From the NCBI GenBank assembly GCA_045577925.1, contig JAZNJH010000001.1, positions 1-46,290 on the forward strand: a DNA stretch of 46,290 nucleotides, read 5' to 3'. The stretch's first letter is position 1, and the number at the start of each line of letters is the position of its first letter. Below the pieces are notes generated by a model, which worked only from the letters and a program-made list of their open reading frames with translations, had not been told where the DNA came from and did no database searches. Shown here piece by piece: positions 26,002-33,966 of the stretch. Origin of the DNA: UBA4717 sp045577925. GTDB taxonomy: Bacteria; Bacillota; Clostridia; Oscillospirales; CAG-272. The position numbers were made by a program, and so were the translations under genes.

Positions 26002-27048
26002 ATGGCAGCAGATTTTACATCTCTTACCAATCGCGTTTGTATAAAAGTAATTGGTATAGGCGGCGGCGGTAACAACGCAGTTAACCGCATGATCACATCG
26101 GGAGTAAAGGGCGTTGAGTTTATCGCGATAAACACCGATATGCAGGCTCTTAACAGATGTGCAGCAGAAACAAAGATCGCTATCGGCCAGAGAACCACAA
26201 AGGGTCTCGGAGCCGGCGCAAACCCCGACATAGGAGCAGCTGCAGCTGAAGAAAGCATTGAAGAAATCAAGGCGGCTATCCAGGGCGCAGATATGGTATT
26301 TATCACCGCAGGTATGGGCGGCGGTACAGGTACAGGTGCGGCTCCCGTTGTTGCAAAGCTCTCCAAGGAAATGGAAATACTTACAGTAGGCGTTGTTACA
26401 AAGCCTTTCATGTTTGAAGGAAAGAAAAGAATGGCAAATGCTGAAGCAGGTATTGAAAACTTCGCTCAGTATGTTGACTCTCTCATTACAATTCCTAACG
26501 AAAGACTTAAATACGTTTCTGAAACAAAGATCACTCTTGCTAACGCGTTTGAAATAGCAGACGACGTACTCCGTCAGGGCGTACAGAGCATCTCTGAGCT
26601 TATCTGCATGGATGCTATGGTAAACTTAGACTTTGCAGACGTTACATCTGTTATGAAGGACGCAGGCTACGCTCACATGGGTGTTGGCGCGGCAAAGGGT
26701 AAGGACAAGGCTGAGCTTGCTGCAAAGGCAGCTATCTCGAGCCCGCTTCTCGAATCTTCCATTTCGGGCGCAAAGGGACTCATCCTCAGCATCATTGCTT
26801 CTCCCGATATCGGACTTGAAGAAACAGACGTTGCTTCAACTCTTATCTCCGAGGAAGCTAACCCCGACGTTAACCTTATTTGGGGTGTTGCATTTGATCC
26901 CGCTCTTGAAGATGAAATGAAGATCACGGTTATCGCAACTAACTTCGACTCTGCACCTGCAAACGGCGCAAAAGCTGAAACTGAAACCACGATTTCGAAG
27001 AACGAATTTGAAGATATGATCAAGTTCCTCGACCGCAACGCGAAGTAA
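26002..27048 (+). CDS. ftsZ: Cell division GTPase FtsZ
   Basis: 348 residues. Tubulin-type GTPase: VIGIGGGGNNAVNRM near the start, GTP signature GGGTGTG at 106-112, T7-loop region NLDFADVTSVM. It polymerises at midcell and organises the divisome. After the globular domain only a very short linker remains before the terminal EDMIKFLDRNAK, which still resembles the conserved anchor-binding peptide. No ftsA is adjacent; anchoring may depend on SepF or FtsA elsewhere. AGGAGG 9 bases before ATG 26002. A terminator follows. Confidence 0.96.
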   Translation: MAADFTSLTNRVCIKVIGIGGGGNNAVNRMITSGVKGVEFIAINTDMQALNRCAAETKIAIGQRTTKGLGAGANPDIGAAAAEESIEEIKAAIQGADMVFITAGMGGGTGTGAAPVVAKLSKEMEILTVGVVTKPFMFEGKKRMANAEAGIENFAQYVDSLITIPNERLKYVSETKITLANAFEIADDVLRQGVQSISELICMDAMVNLDFADVTSVMKDAGYAHMGVGAAKGKDKAELAAKAAISSPLLESSISGAKGLILSIIASPDIGLEETDVASTLISEEANPDVNLIWGVAFDPALEDEMKITVIATNFDSAPANGAKAETETTISKNEFEDMIKFLDRNAK

Positions 27049-27104
27049 AAAAGCAAATTAAAAGTGCAGACTTTCTCCTCTGCATTCGTAGCGGAGAAAT
27101 AACT

Positions 27105-27141
27105 AACACCACCAAGGAAATCTTCTTTGGTGGTGTTTTTC
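27105..27141 (+). terminator. Intrinsic terminator after ftsZ
   Basis: Stem AACACCACCAA (27105-27115) with TTGGTGGTGTT (27127-27137), then TTTTT. It closes the dcw cluster. Confidence 0.9.
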
Positions 27142-27160
27142 TATTGGCAAGAGTTATACG

Positions 27161-27296
27161 AAAGGCTCCCTCCGGGAGGGAGCTGTCAGCGAAGCTGACT
27201 GAGGGAGAGCGCGTTACAATAAAAAATTTCTGAGCTTAAAGTCACGCCGGCTCCTTCCACCACTTCGTGGTTCCCCTTCCTCCCGGAGGAAGGCTT
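27161..27296. repeat. Palindromic repeat element, copy A
   Basis: About 136 bases, made of four short hairpins in mirrored order: CTCCCTCCGGGAGGGAG (27166-27182), TCAGCGAAGCTGA (27186-27198), a spacer, CCACTTCGTGG (27260-27270) and CTTCCTCCCGGAGGAAG (27276-27292). The ends AAAGGCT and AGGCTTT are inverted. Copies B and C share this plan. Confidence 0.75.
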
Positions 27297-27480
27297 TTGT
27301 GCGCGCCGTTTCTCTGCTGATAGTGGGTTCGGGCTTCTGCCCGATATTGTCCCGGCGTGAGCGCAGGGACGGTGCGAGGAGGGCGCCGCTATTTGGCGGT
27401 GGACGTCCACACGCTATGCTTGCCCCAGACGCGAGCGTCGGGAAATGCGGAAAATTCGCAATCGAATAACAATACCCATG
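27297..27480. other. GC-rich non-coding stretch with short palindromes
   Basis: No convincing gene. It is richer in GC than its surroundings and holds several perfect small palindromes: CGGGCTTCTGCCCG (27329-27342), GTGGACGTCCAC (27399-27410) and GACGCGAGCGTC (27428-27439). It may be a second repeat family or the remains of an inserted element. Confidence 0.4.
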
Positions 27481-27527
27481 CTATCTTTTTTCAACTTTTG
27501 GTTAACATAAAGTTTCCTAACAATACC

Positions 27528-27555
27528 TTTACTGAAACTGTTTTTATGCTATAAT
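27528..27555 (+). promoter_or_regulatory. Promoter for the XRE regulator gene
   Basis: TTTACT (27528-27533), 16-bp spacer, TATAAT (27550-27555), about 50 bases before the start codon. Confidence 0.55.
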
Positions 27556-27604
27556 ATAAGCAGAAGCAGACGTCGGCTTACTTTTATATCAGTGAGGTAT
27601 GATT

Positions 27605-28675
27605 ATGGAAATGACTATTGGTGCAAATATTAAGCGTTTGCGCACGGCAAAAAATATTACGCAGGAGCAGCTTTCGGTTGCTATGAATGTTACCTGTGCG
27701 GCGGTTAGCAAATGGGAGCGTGGTGAAACCTATCCCGATATTACGCTTCTTCAGCCGTTGGCTTATTTCTTTGGAGTAACGCTTGACGAGCTTATGGGTT
27801 ACAATCAAGAAAAAATCCAAGCAGAAATTGACGAAATAATTGCTCTGTATAGACAGCATTGGAATGACAAAAAAGGGCGTGAAATCATCGTCAAGGCATA
27901 CCACGATTATCCCAATGATTATTGGATTATGCACTATTATATGTGGAATATTGGCGGTGACTTAGCTGACAACGATCCTGCAATTCTGATCGAGCACAAA
28001 GACGAATTTCGTGCCATCTGTGAAAAGATACTCGGCGGCTGCACCGAAGAAAATCTACGGCTTGGCGCATGGAATATGCGCGCAAAAATTCTACACGCAG
28101 AAGGCAAAACGGAAGAAGCACTTGAAATTTACAAAACAAAATTCACCGATTGGTTTACCACCAGCGGACAAAAGACTGAGCAGTTGTTTGCAAAAGACAC
28201 GAGCGAATATTATTTCCACGTTCAAAAGAATATGTATGAGCTTGTCGATTTCGCGGCAGATAAACTTGGAAGAACCGTGTTTTTCAATCCTTCTCTTTCG
28301 ATGGAAGAAAAGACAGAGCTTACACTGAGATGCGGTGATTTGATGCTAAATGCATTTGAAGACACCGGAGAAGCATTCTTCCTTATGCTCGCGCGTTCTT
28401 TTCTTGGTAGAATGGAAAACGATCTTTTCTATCGCGGCGGAGCAGATGAACAAGTAATCGCAGTTATGGATAAAAATCTGTATGCGATGAAAAAAACTGA
28501 AGAGATGCGAATGAAAAATGAAGCATTGAATCGTGCCTTTGACCGTTACGGTGAAGCAACAAGAGGAAACTTTTTTAAATATAATCTTGATTATCGTGCC
28601 AATGCCAAGAGTGGCAGACGTGCCGAGCTTCTCCAAAATCCCGAGTACAGAGCTATTTTAGATAAGTACAGGTAA
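27605..28675 (+). CDS. XRE-family regulator with helical C-terminal domain
   Basis: 356 residues from ATG 27605, which sits 7 bases after GAGG; the ATG at 27599 is too close. Residues about 5-65 are a Cro/C1 helix-turn-helix (IKRLRTAKNITQEQLSVAM, VTCAAVSKWERGETYPDI). The remaining ~290 residues are helix-rich and look like a TPR-type sensor domain, with segments such as EENLRLGAWNMRAKILHAEG. Such proteins often bind a peptide or small ligand, unknown here. It stands alone between two palindromic repeat elements, so it may have been acquired with them (inference). Confidence 0.8.
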   Translation: MEMTIGANIKRLRTAKNITQEQLSVAMNVTCAAVSKWERGETYPDITLLQPLAYFFGVTLDELMGYNQEKIQAEIDEIIALYRQHWNDKKGREIIVKAYHDYPNDYWIMHYYMWNIGGDLADNDPAILIEHKDEFRAICEKILGGCTEENLRLGAWNMRAKILHAEGKTEEALEIYKTKFTDWFTTSGQKTEQLFAKDTSEYYFHVQKNMYELVDFAADKLGRTVFFNPSLSMEEKTELTLRCGDLMLNAFEDTGEAFFLMLARSFLGRMENDLFYRGGADEQVIAVMDKNLYAMKKTEEMRMKNEALNRAFDRYGEATRGNFFKYNLDYRANAKSGRRAELLQNPEYRAILDKYR

Positions 28676-28687
28676 ATAACATTTTTT

Positions 28688-28716
28688 GCCCCGCATTTGC
28701 GCGGGGCTTCTTCTTT
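28688..28716 (+). terminator. Intrinsic terminator after the XRE gene
   Basis: Stem GCCCCGC (28688-28694) with GCGGGGC (28701-28707), 6-base loop, followed by the T-rich TTCTTCTTT. Confidence 0.75.
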
Positions 28717-28735
28717 GCTTTCTGCGTATGAAAAA

Positions 28736-28854
28736 AGCCTTCTCCTGTGGGAGAAGGTGGCAGCCGAAGGCTGACGGATGAGAAGTCCTTTTTGTTCGTT
28801 GTAAACACCTCATCCACCGCTTGCGCGGTCCCCCTTCCCCCACTGGGGAAGGCT
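28736..28854. repeat. Palindromic repeat element, copy B
   Basis: About 119 bases. Terminal inverted repeats AGCCTTCTCC... (28736-28757) and ...GGGGAAGGCT (28833-28854) are each also self-palindromic. Inner hairpins are CAGCCGAAGGCTG (28761-28773) and ACCGCTTGCGCGGT (28816-28829), and GGATGAG (28776-28782) is answered by CTCATCC (28809-28815). The rest of the gap up to dacF (28855-28965) shows no clear promoter. Confidence 0.8.
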
Positions 28855-28965
28855 ATTCAATTTTACCGCTGATTTTGCACGCCCTCGTCTGCACTTTTTG
28901 TTTTATATTACAAATATCGGAATAAATCAGGCTTACTTTCGCATAAGATATTTTGAGGTGATTTT

Positions 28966-30105
28966 ATGCTTGTCAAAAAAGTTCCGGCTTTAATACTTTC
29001 ATTTATAATGCTTTTCGTTTTTGCAACACCTATCTTTGCTGACGCACAAATGCAGTTTGATGCCAAAAGCGTTCTACTTATGGAAGCCTCAACAGGAAAC
29101 GTTCTTTATGAAAACAACGCAGACGAGGCTCTTCCGCCGGCTTCGGTTACAAAAATAATGACTCTTCTTATCGTTATGGAAGCGATAGAAGAAGGAAAGA
29201 TATCGCTTGATGACATGGTATCCGTATCAAACAACGCCGCTTCTATGGGCGGCTCTCAGGTATACCTAGAGCCGGGAGAGGAGATGAGCGTTGACGAGAT
29301 GATAAAATGCGTTGTGGTATCTTCGGCAAACGACGCGGCCGTTGCTCTTGCCGAGCACGTTGCCGGAAGCGAAGAAATGTTCGTTGAAAGAATGAACTCA
29401 CGGGCAAAAGAGCTTGGCATGGTAAATACCAAGTTTGAAAACACGAACGGTCTTGATGATACCGTTACACAGCATCTGACAAGTGCGCGCGATATAGCTA
29501 TAATGTCACGCGAGCTTATAGGGCATAAAAAGATTCTTGAGTACAGCTCTATATGGATGGATACTATCCGCGACGGTGCATTCACGCTTACTAACACTAA
29601 CCGTCTTATACGTTTTTACAACGGCGCTAACGGCCTTAAAACAGGCTCTACATCTAAAGCAGGGTTCTGTATAAGCGCAACTGCCCTGCGCGACGGTATG
29701 CAGCTGATAGCCGTTGTGATGGGCGCTCCAAACAGAGATACGCGAAACGAGATCGCCAAAAAGCTTCTTGATTACGGATTTGCCAATTACGCGGCAACAA
29801 CTATCGAAGGCCGAGAGCTTGAGCCGATAAAAGTTTTGGGAGGTCTTAAAAACAACTGCCGTGTCGGGTATAACGACTTCTCTGCACTCATAGGCAAAGG
29901 AAAGAGCGATGCCATAGAGCATAGTATAGCTTTGCCTGATAATCTGAGTGCTCCTGTTCACGAGGGTGACGTTGTAGGCAAAATTACGTACACATTAAAC
30001 GGTGAAACGATCGGCGAATGCGATATATGTGCGCTCGAGGGTGTTGAAAAGATCGGATACTTCGGTGTTATGAGAAGCCTGTTTAAAAAGATAATTCTGA
30101 TATAA
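28966..30105 (+). CDS. dacF: D-alanyl-D-alanine carboxypeptidase (DacF/PBP5 type)
   Basis: 379 residues. Signal peptide (about 1-26, ending FADA), then a peptidase S11 domain with the three penicilloyl-serine motifs SVTK (active Ser), SAN and KTGS. A smaller C-terminal beta domain follows. It trims the terminal D-Ala of stem peptides outside the membrane and so limits cross-linking. Length and a short C-terminus (SLFKKIILI) match DacF/DacB-like enzymes; which one is uncertain, so the symbol is tentative. A perfect terminator follows. Confidence 0.87.
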   Translation: MLVKKVPALILSFIMLFVFATPIFADAQMQFDAKSVLLMEASTGNVLYENNADEALPPASVTKIMTLLIVMEAIEEGKISLDDMVSVSNNAASMGGSQVYLEPGEEMSVDEMIKCVVVSSANDAAVALAEHVAGSEEMFVERMNSRAKELGMVNTKFENTNGLDDTVTQHLTSARDIAIMSRELIGHKKILEYSSIWMDTIRDGAFTLTNTNRLIRFYNGANGLKTGSTSKAGFCISATALRDGMQLIAVVMGAPNRDTRNEIAKKLLDYGFANYAATTIEGRELEPIKVLGGLKNNCRVGYNDFSALIGKGKSDAIEHSIALPDNLSAPVHEGDVVGKITYTLNGETIGECDICALEGVEKIGYFGVMRSLFKKIILI

Positions 30106-30170
30106 AAAATAAATACAAAAACTATAGTGTGGCAATCATAATTATTATCTAAGATATCAAACTTATTACA

Positions 30171-30216
30171 AGCCTTTATTAAACATCTTTTTCATGTTTA
30201 ATAAAGGCTTTTTATT
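30171..30216 (+). terminator. Intrinsic terminator after dacF
   Basis: Perfect 16-bp stem (30171-30186 with 30194-30209), 7-base loop CTTTTTC, then a T run. Confidence 0.92.
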
Positions 30217-30232
30217 TTTTGTTTATATCCTA

Positions 30233-30261
30233 TTGCAAAAAAATATATATCATGTTATAAT
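30233..30261 (+). promoter_or_regulatory. Promoter of the leader RNA / mini-protein unit
   Basis: TTGCAA (30233-30238), 17-bp spacer, TATAAT (30256-30261) with TGT in front (extended -10). Expected start of transcription is at about 30268, exactly where the 14-bp closing stem of the leader begins. Confidence 0.8.
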
Positions 30262-30267
30262 GTGTTT

Positions 30268-30437
30268 ACCACACAAAACTCAATATTTGTATATTCACAC
30301 GCAGAAGTGGGTATTTTACTTTGGTAAAAGTGCTGACTTCTTACTTCTCATTTCTGCGTGAAAAGAGAGTTTTGTGTGGTAGCAACTCGAAGTCAAGCAT
30401 TTTTCGGTGTGTGCGGCTTTGGTTGCACACACTTTTT
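30268..30437 (+). ncRNA. Folded leader or small RNA with its own terminator
   Basis: The predicted RNA begins with a perfect 14-bp closing stem (30268-30281 with 30367-30380). Inside are a 9-bp stem CACGCAGAA/TTCTGCGTG (30298-30306 with 30352-30360) and a small hairpin TTTTAC/GTAAAA. A linker leads to an intrinsic terminator: GTGTGTGC (30407-30414) with GCACACAC (30425-30432), then TTTTTATTTTT. Two alternative pairings are possible: CACACA near 30271-30276 with TGTGTG of the terminator, and TGACTTC (30334-30340) with GAAGTCA (30389-30395). It could be a stand-alone small RNA, or an attenuator controlling the two genes just after it. I recognise no known family. Confidence 0.65.
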
Positions 30438-30462
30438 ATTTTTATTCTAGGAGAAAATAACC

Positions 30463-30675
30463 ATGATTAGCTTTGACGATTTATTTTTCTTTAGAAAAAC
30501 GCAAGCAGCAATTGATTGCGAAGAAATTCATAGAATGAAGGAAATAATCGAATCTGTTCCTGACGAGGAAAGCAGGTCATTGTTACTAACATTTTTAAGG
30601 ATATCATTAAAAGAAGCCTTTGATCAAGGTTATAAAACAGCCATGTCATTTTTATTATCAAATCCACTTGAATAA
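30463..30675 (+). CDS. Mini-protein, first of a paralogous pair
   Basis: 70 residues, function unknown. ATG 30463 has TAGGAGA at good spacing, right after the leader terminator. The protein is mostly helical and acidic. Its C-terminal part, SLKEAFDQGYKTAMSFLLSN, matches the end of the next protein (AF.xGYKxAxxxLS pattern), so the two are diverged duplicates. No membrane segment or signal peptide. The pattern distantly recalls small helical proteins with a (G)(F/Y)xxGxxxA ending found in Firmicute accessory regions, but I cannot assign a family. Confidence 0.65.
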   Translation: MISFDDLFFFRKTQAAIDCEEIHRMKEIIESVPDEESRSLLLTFLRISLKEAFDQGYKTAMSFLLSNPLE

Positions 30676-30694
30676 AATATTAAAGGAGAGTATT

Positions 30695-30904
30695 ATGAAA
30701 ATAAGCGATCTTTATGATTTTGGAGAGGTTCAAAACACACTTGAACACGGAGCAAGAAAAATCATAAAAAATACAGCTGATAAATGTTTTAATGAAGAGC
30801 TAAAAGAAGAGTTTATGCTTATGCTGAGCATAGCTCAAAGAAGAGCCTTTCAAATAGGTTACAAAAGCGCATTAAATTTAAATCTTTCTGATGCTATGAA
30901 ATAA
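30695..30904 (+). CDS. Mini-protein, second of a paralogous pair
   Basis: 69 residues, function unknown. ATG 30695 lies 7 bases after AAAGGAGA, 19 bases after the first mini-gene, so both are probably on one mRNA. It is predicted all-helical; the C-terminal segment AQRRAFQIGYKSALNLNLSD aligns with the end of the first protein (shared AFxxGYKxA). The N-terminal halves differ. Possibly a two-subunit helical bundle (inference). A weak terminator at 30944 follows. Confidence 0.65.
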   Translation: MKISDLYDFGEVQNTLEHGARKIIKNTADKCFNEELKEEFMLMLSIAQRRAFQIGYKSALNLNLSDAMK

Positions 30905-30943
30905 AAACAATATTTGTCATATATCATTATTAATATTACGCAA

Positions 30944-30968
30944 AGAAGGTACCCTCTCGGGTACCTTC
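30944..30968. terminator. Hairpin between convergent mini-protein and trkH genes
   Basis: Perfect 10-bp stem AGAAGGTACC/GGTACCTTCT (30944-30953 with 30959-30968), 5-base loop. T runs on both sides are weak, so termination efficiency is uncertain. Confidence 0.6.
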
Positions 30969-31000
30969 TAGTCTTATATTTTGAAATCAAAGCAAGATCA

Positions 31001-32440
31001 TCATCTTTTCCATGTGCGCGGCATGAGCAATAGAAGCATCGGATATATTTCGAGTCTGCCTATAAGCATATCAATAGAAAATACTATCTTGGAAAGCATA
31101 CTGTAATCAGCAAAATTGCGCGTAGGTCCGACGCCTGCAAGTCCGGGACCGATATTGTTTATCGTTGCCGCAACTGCAGTAAAATTCGTTGTGAAATCCA
31201 TATTATCCATGCTCACAACAATTAACGACGAGAAAAATATTATCGACATTATGCCAATGTAAACATTCACAGAACGTACAGTTTCATGCTCAACAAGCCT
31301 TGAATTCATAGTGATCTTGGCTGTTGCTTTCGGATGAGCCGCAACCTTGATCTCTCTGCCGATACTTTTAAGCATTATCAGTATACGCGATACCTTGATA
31401 CCGCCGCCCGTGCTTCCTGCGCATGCGCCTATAAACATAAGTACAACAAGCACAGTTTTTGAAAGCTCAGGCCACAAGTCAAAGTCTGTTGTTACATACC
31501 CCGTTGTTGTCATTATCGAGGCAACCTGGAATGCACTGTGGCGCAGTGCTTCACTAAGTCCTGCAAACAAATGACGGCAGTTTAATACTATAACTGCAAT
31601 AGCCGATATGATTATCAGCATATATGCTCTGAATTCTTCAGATCGCATAGCATCCTTCACTCGGCGCGTTAGAATAAGATAATAGAGTGAAAAGTCCACA
31701 CCGAATATTATCATGAATATCGTAATTACCCACTGCACGTAGGGAGAATAAGTGGAGATTCCCGAATTCAATATCGAAAAGCCGCCCGTTCCTGCAGTAC
31801 CAAAGCTCAGGGTGAGCGAATCAAAGAAAGTCATACCGCCAAGAAGGAGCAGGACAACCTGTAAAAGAGTCAAGATAATGTAAATGCCGTAGAATATCTT
31901 TGCAGTCTGGCGCACCTTGGGTACAATTTTACTAACAGACGGCCCCGGGCTCTCTGCCTTTATAAGATAAAGGTTACTGCCGCCCGAAAGAGGAAGTATC
32001 GCAACAAGGAATACAAGAACTCCCATGCCGCCTATCCAGTGCGTAAAGCTTCGCCAGAAGAGGAGACTATTCGGCAGTGCTTCAACGTCTCTTAAAATTG
32101 AAGCTCCCGTTGTGGTAAAGCCTGAAACGGTCTCAAAAAACGCATCTGCATAGCTCGGTATCGCACCCGACAGATAAAACGGAAGCGCGCCGAATATACT
32201 TATTATTATCCAAGAGAGTGCAACCGTAACAAAGCCCTCTTTAGAGTACATGGCTTTGTTTTCCGGCGCTCTGCAGGTCATAGCTATACCGAAAGCAAGG
32301 CAAAGCGCTATGCACAGAGCAATATATTTCAAATAGAATATCTCACCGTAGACAAGTGCGACAACTGCTGCCAATAAAAGGCAGACCGCCTCAATATTCA
32401 GCACCCATCCGAGAGTGTAGGTCATCATTCTGTAATTCAT
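31001..32440 (-). CDS. trkH: Potassium uptake channel subunit TrkH/KtrB
   Basis: 479 residues. ATG 32440 is chosen because GGAGAG is just upstream; the TTG four codons earlier is part of that site. Four membrane-pore-membrane repeats with filter segments FTTTGASI, GTAGTGGFS, MTTTGYVTTD and NIGPGLAGVG, each with the selectivity Gly. It carries K+ across the membrane and needs the TrkA/KtrA-type regulatory ring, encoded just upstream (14-base gap). Length fits TrkH. Confidence 0.93.
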   Translation of the reverse strand: MNYRMMTYTLGWVLNIEAVCLLLAAVVALVYGEIFYLKYIALCIALCLAFGIAMTCRAPENKAMYSKEGFVTVALSWIIISIFGALPFYLSGAIPSYADAFFETVSGFTTTGASILRDVEALPNSLLFWRSFTHWIGGMGVLVFLVAILPLSGGSNLYLIKAESPGPSVSKIVPKVRQTAKIFYGIYIILTLLQVVLLLLGGMTFFDSLTLSFGTAGTGGFSILNSGISTYSPYVQWVITIFMIIFGVDFSLYYLILTRRVKDAMRSEEFRAYMLIIISAIAVIVLNCRHLFAGLSEALRHSAFQVASIMTTTGYVTTDFDLWPELSKTVLVVLMFIGACAGSTGGGIKVSRILIMLKSIGREIKVAAHPKATAKITMNSRLVEHETVRSVNVYIGIMSIIFFSSLIVVSMDNMDFTTNFTAVAATINNIGPGLAGVGPTRNFADYSMLSKIVFSIDMLIGRLEIYPMLLLLMPRTWKR

Positions 32441-32454
32441 CTTACTCTCCAAAT

Positions 32455-33822
32455 TTACGCTTTTTCAAGTATGTCGCTTATATCCTCAAAGCCCCTGTGA
32501 GTTGTTACGATAACAACCGTGTCACCCTTTTGTATAACGTCACGTCCGCGAGGAATTATGATACTGCCGTTACGGTTGATGCAGGCTATCAGTATATTCT
32601 TTTTAAGATTTAATTTATCAATACTTGCAGCCGTTATCGGTGAGTTTTCTTTTATTCTGAATTCAAGAGCCTCGGCCTTGTTGTCGAGTATCATGTGCAT
32701 CGTCTCAACGTTACTGCCGATAGTGTTTTTCATCGCACGGATGAATTTAATTATATATTCAGCGGTAATATCCTTGGGGTATACGGTACTGTCAAGATCA
32801 AGACCGTCGATGATTTCGTCATATGCGATACGGTCGATCTTCGTCACTATCTTACCGCCCTGCATCTTGCTCTTGGCATAAAGCGACATAAGCACGTTTA
32901 CTTCGTCTATATTCGTAAGTGAAACGAATGACTCGGCGTGCTCTATTCCCTCTTCGAGTAAAACCCAATTATCTGCGCCGTCGCCGTTAATGATGGTGGC
33001 CTTGGGCAGAAGCTGACACAGCTCATTGCATCTGTCCTGATTTTTGTCAATAATCTTAACGTCAATGCCCGACTGCAAAAGCTGTCCTGCAAGATAATAG
33101 CCAGTTGAACCGCCGCCGACTATTATCGTGTTTTTTACTCTGTTAGTCTTTATTCCTATCTTTTTAAAGAAATGCGTGCAATTCTGAATAGACGAAACAA
33201 TGCTTACGAGGTCTCCCTCTTTGAGCACAAAGTGACCACCGGGTATAAACGCGTCATCGCCTCTTTCAACACCGCAGACAAGCACGTCACAGTTAAGCTT
33301 GGCGACTATCTCCATGACCTTTAAGTCGTGAAGCACACATCCCTCGGGTATACGGAATTTGAGTATTTCCACTCTTCCCTTTGCAAACGTATCTATCTGT
33401 ATAGCCGACGGAAGTCTGAGAACACGCGCGATCTCTCTTGCCGCCGCCTGCTCGGGATTTATTATCATTGCAAGGCCAAGATCGTCCTTGAATACGTTTA
33501 CAGACTTTGCGTATTCGGGTTTTCTGATTCTTGCGATAGTCTGACAGTTTCCAAGCTTTTTAGCAAGAAGGCAGGACATGAGATTGATCTCGTCCGAGCC
33601 TGTTACCGCGATAAGCAGATCGGCGTGTGCAATATCTGCTTCGTTAAGAATATCAATATTTGTGCCGCTTCCCACAACTCCCATTACGTCATACTGACCT
33701 ACTGTATCAGATACGGTTGCAGGATTAACATCAATAACGGTAACGTCTATATCCTTCTCGGCACTGAATTCCTGCGCGAGCTTTTGTCCGACTTTTCCGC
33801 TTCCTACAATAATTATCTTCAT
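32455..33822 (-). CDS. trkA: Trk potassium transport regulatory subunit TrkA
   Basis: 455 residues, with tandem RCK units as in TrkA. Unit 1: NAD site IIIVGSGKVGQKLA at the N-terminus followed by a TrkA_C domain; unit 2: TIIVGGGSTGYYLA near residue 230 and a second TrkA_C domain ending GDTVVIVTTHRGFEDI. It gates TrkH in response to nucleotides. ATG 33822 is chosen (GAGG upstream, and it starts exactly at the NAD motif); in-frame codons up to 33894 lie in the promoter. First gene of trkA-trkH. Confidence 0.94.
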   Translation of the reverse strand: MKIIIVGSGKVGQKLAQEFSAEKDIDVTVIDVNPATVSDTVGQYDVMGVVGSGTNIDILNEADIAHADLLIAVTGSDEINLMSCLLAKKLGNCQTIARIRKPEYAKSVNVFKDDLGLAMIINPEQAAAREIARVLRLPSAIQIDTFAKGRVEILKFRIPEGCVLHDLKVMEIVAKLNCDVLVCGVERGDDAFIPGGHFVLKEGDLVSIVSSIQNCTHFFKKIGIKTNRVKNTIIVGGGSTGYYLAGQLLQSGIDVKIIDKNQDRCNELCQLLPKATIINGDGADNWVLLEEGIEHAESFVSLTNIDEVNVLMSLYAKSKMQGGKIVTKIDRIAYDEIIDGLDLDSTVYPKDITAEYIIKFIRAMKNTIGSNVETMHMILDNKAEALEFRIKENSPITAASIDKLNLKKNILIACINRNGSIIIPRGRDVIQKGDTVVIVTTHRGFEDISDILEKA

Positions 33823-33865
33823 ATATTCCTCATCTTTAGTATTGTGTACATATATTATGTTTGAT

Positions 33866-33894
33866 ATTGTATCACATATAACAAATAAAGTCAA
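33866..33894 (-). promoter_or_regulatory. Promoter of trkA-trkH
   Basis: On the minus strand TTGACT (33889-33894), 17-bp spacer, TACAAT (33866-33871). Its -35 lies about 45 bases from the -35 of the divergent promoter at 33938. Confidence 0.8.
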
Positions 33895-33937
33895 GAAAGT
33901 CGGGTTTGAGAAAAAGACAAAAGAGTTTGTTTTATAC

Positions 33938-33966
33938 TTGACATCCGGACTTACAAATGATACAAT
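33938..33966 (+). promoter_or_regulatory. Promoter of the CofE-like gene
   Basis: TTGACA (33938-33943), 17-bp spacer, TACAAT (33961-33966). Because transcription would start near 33973, the upstream in-frame ATG at 33957 cannot be the start codon. Confidence 0.85.

Noticed and set aside
27186..27554. Open frames of 65-74 codons in the ftsZ-XRE gap
   Set aside because: They are made from palindromic repeat sequence, lack ribosome sites and have no protein-like pattern.
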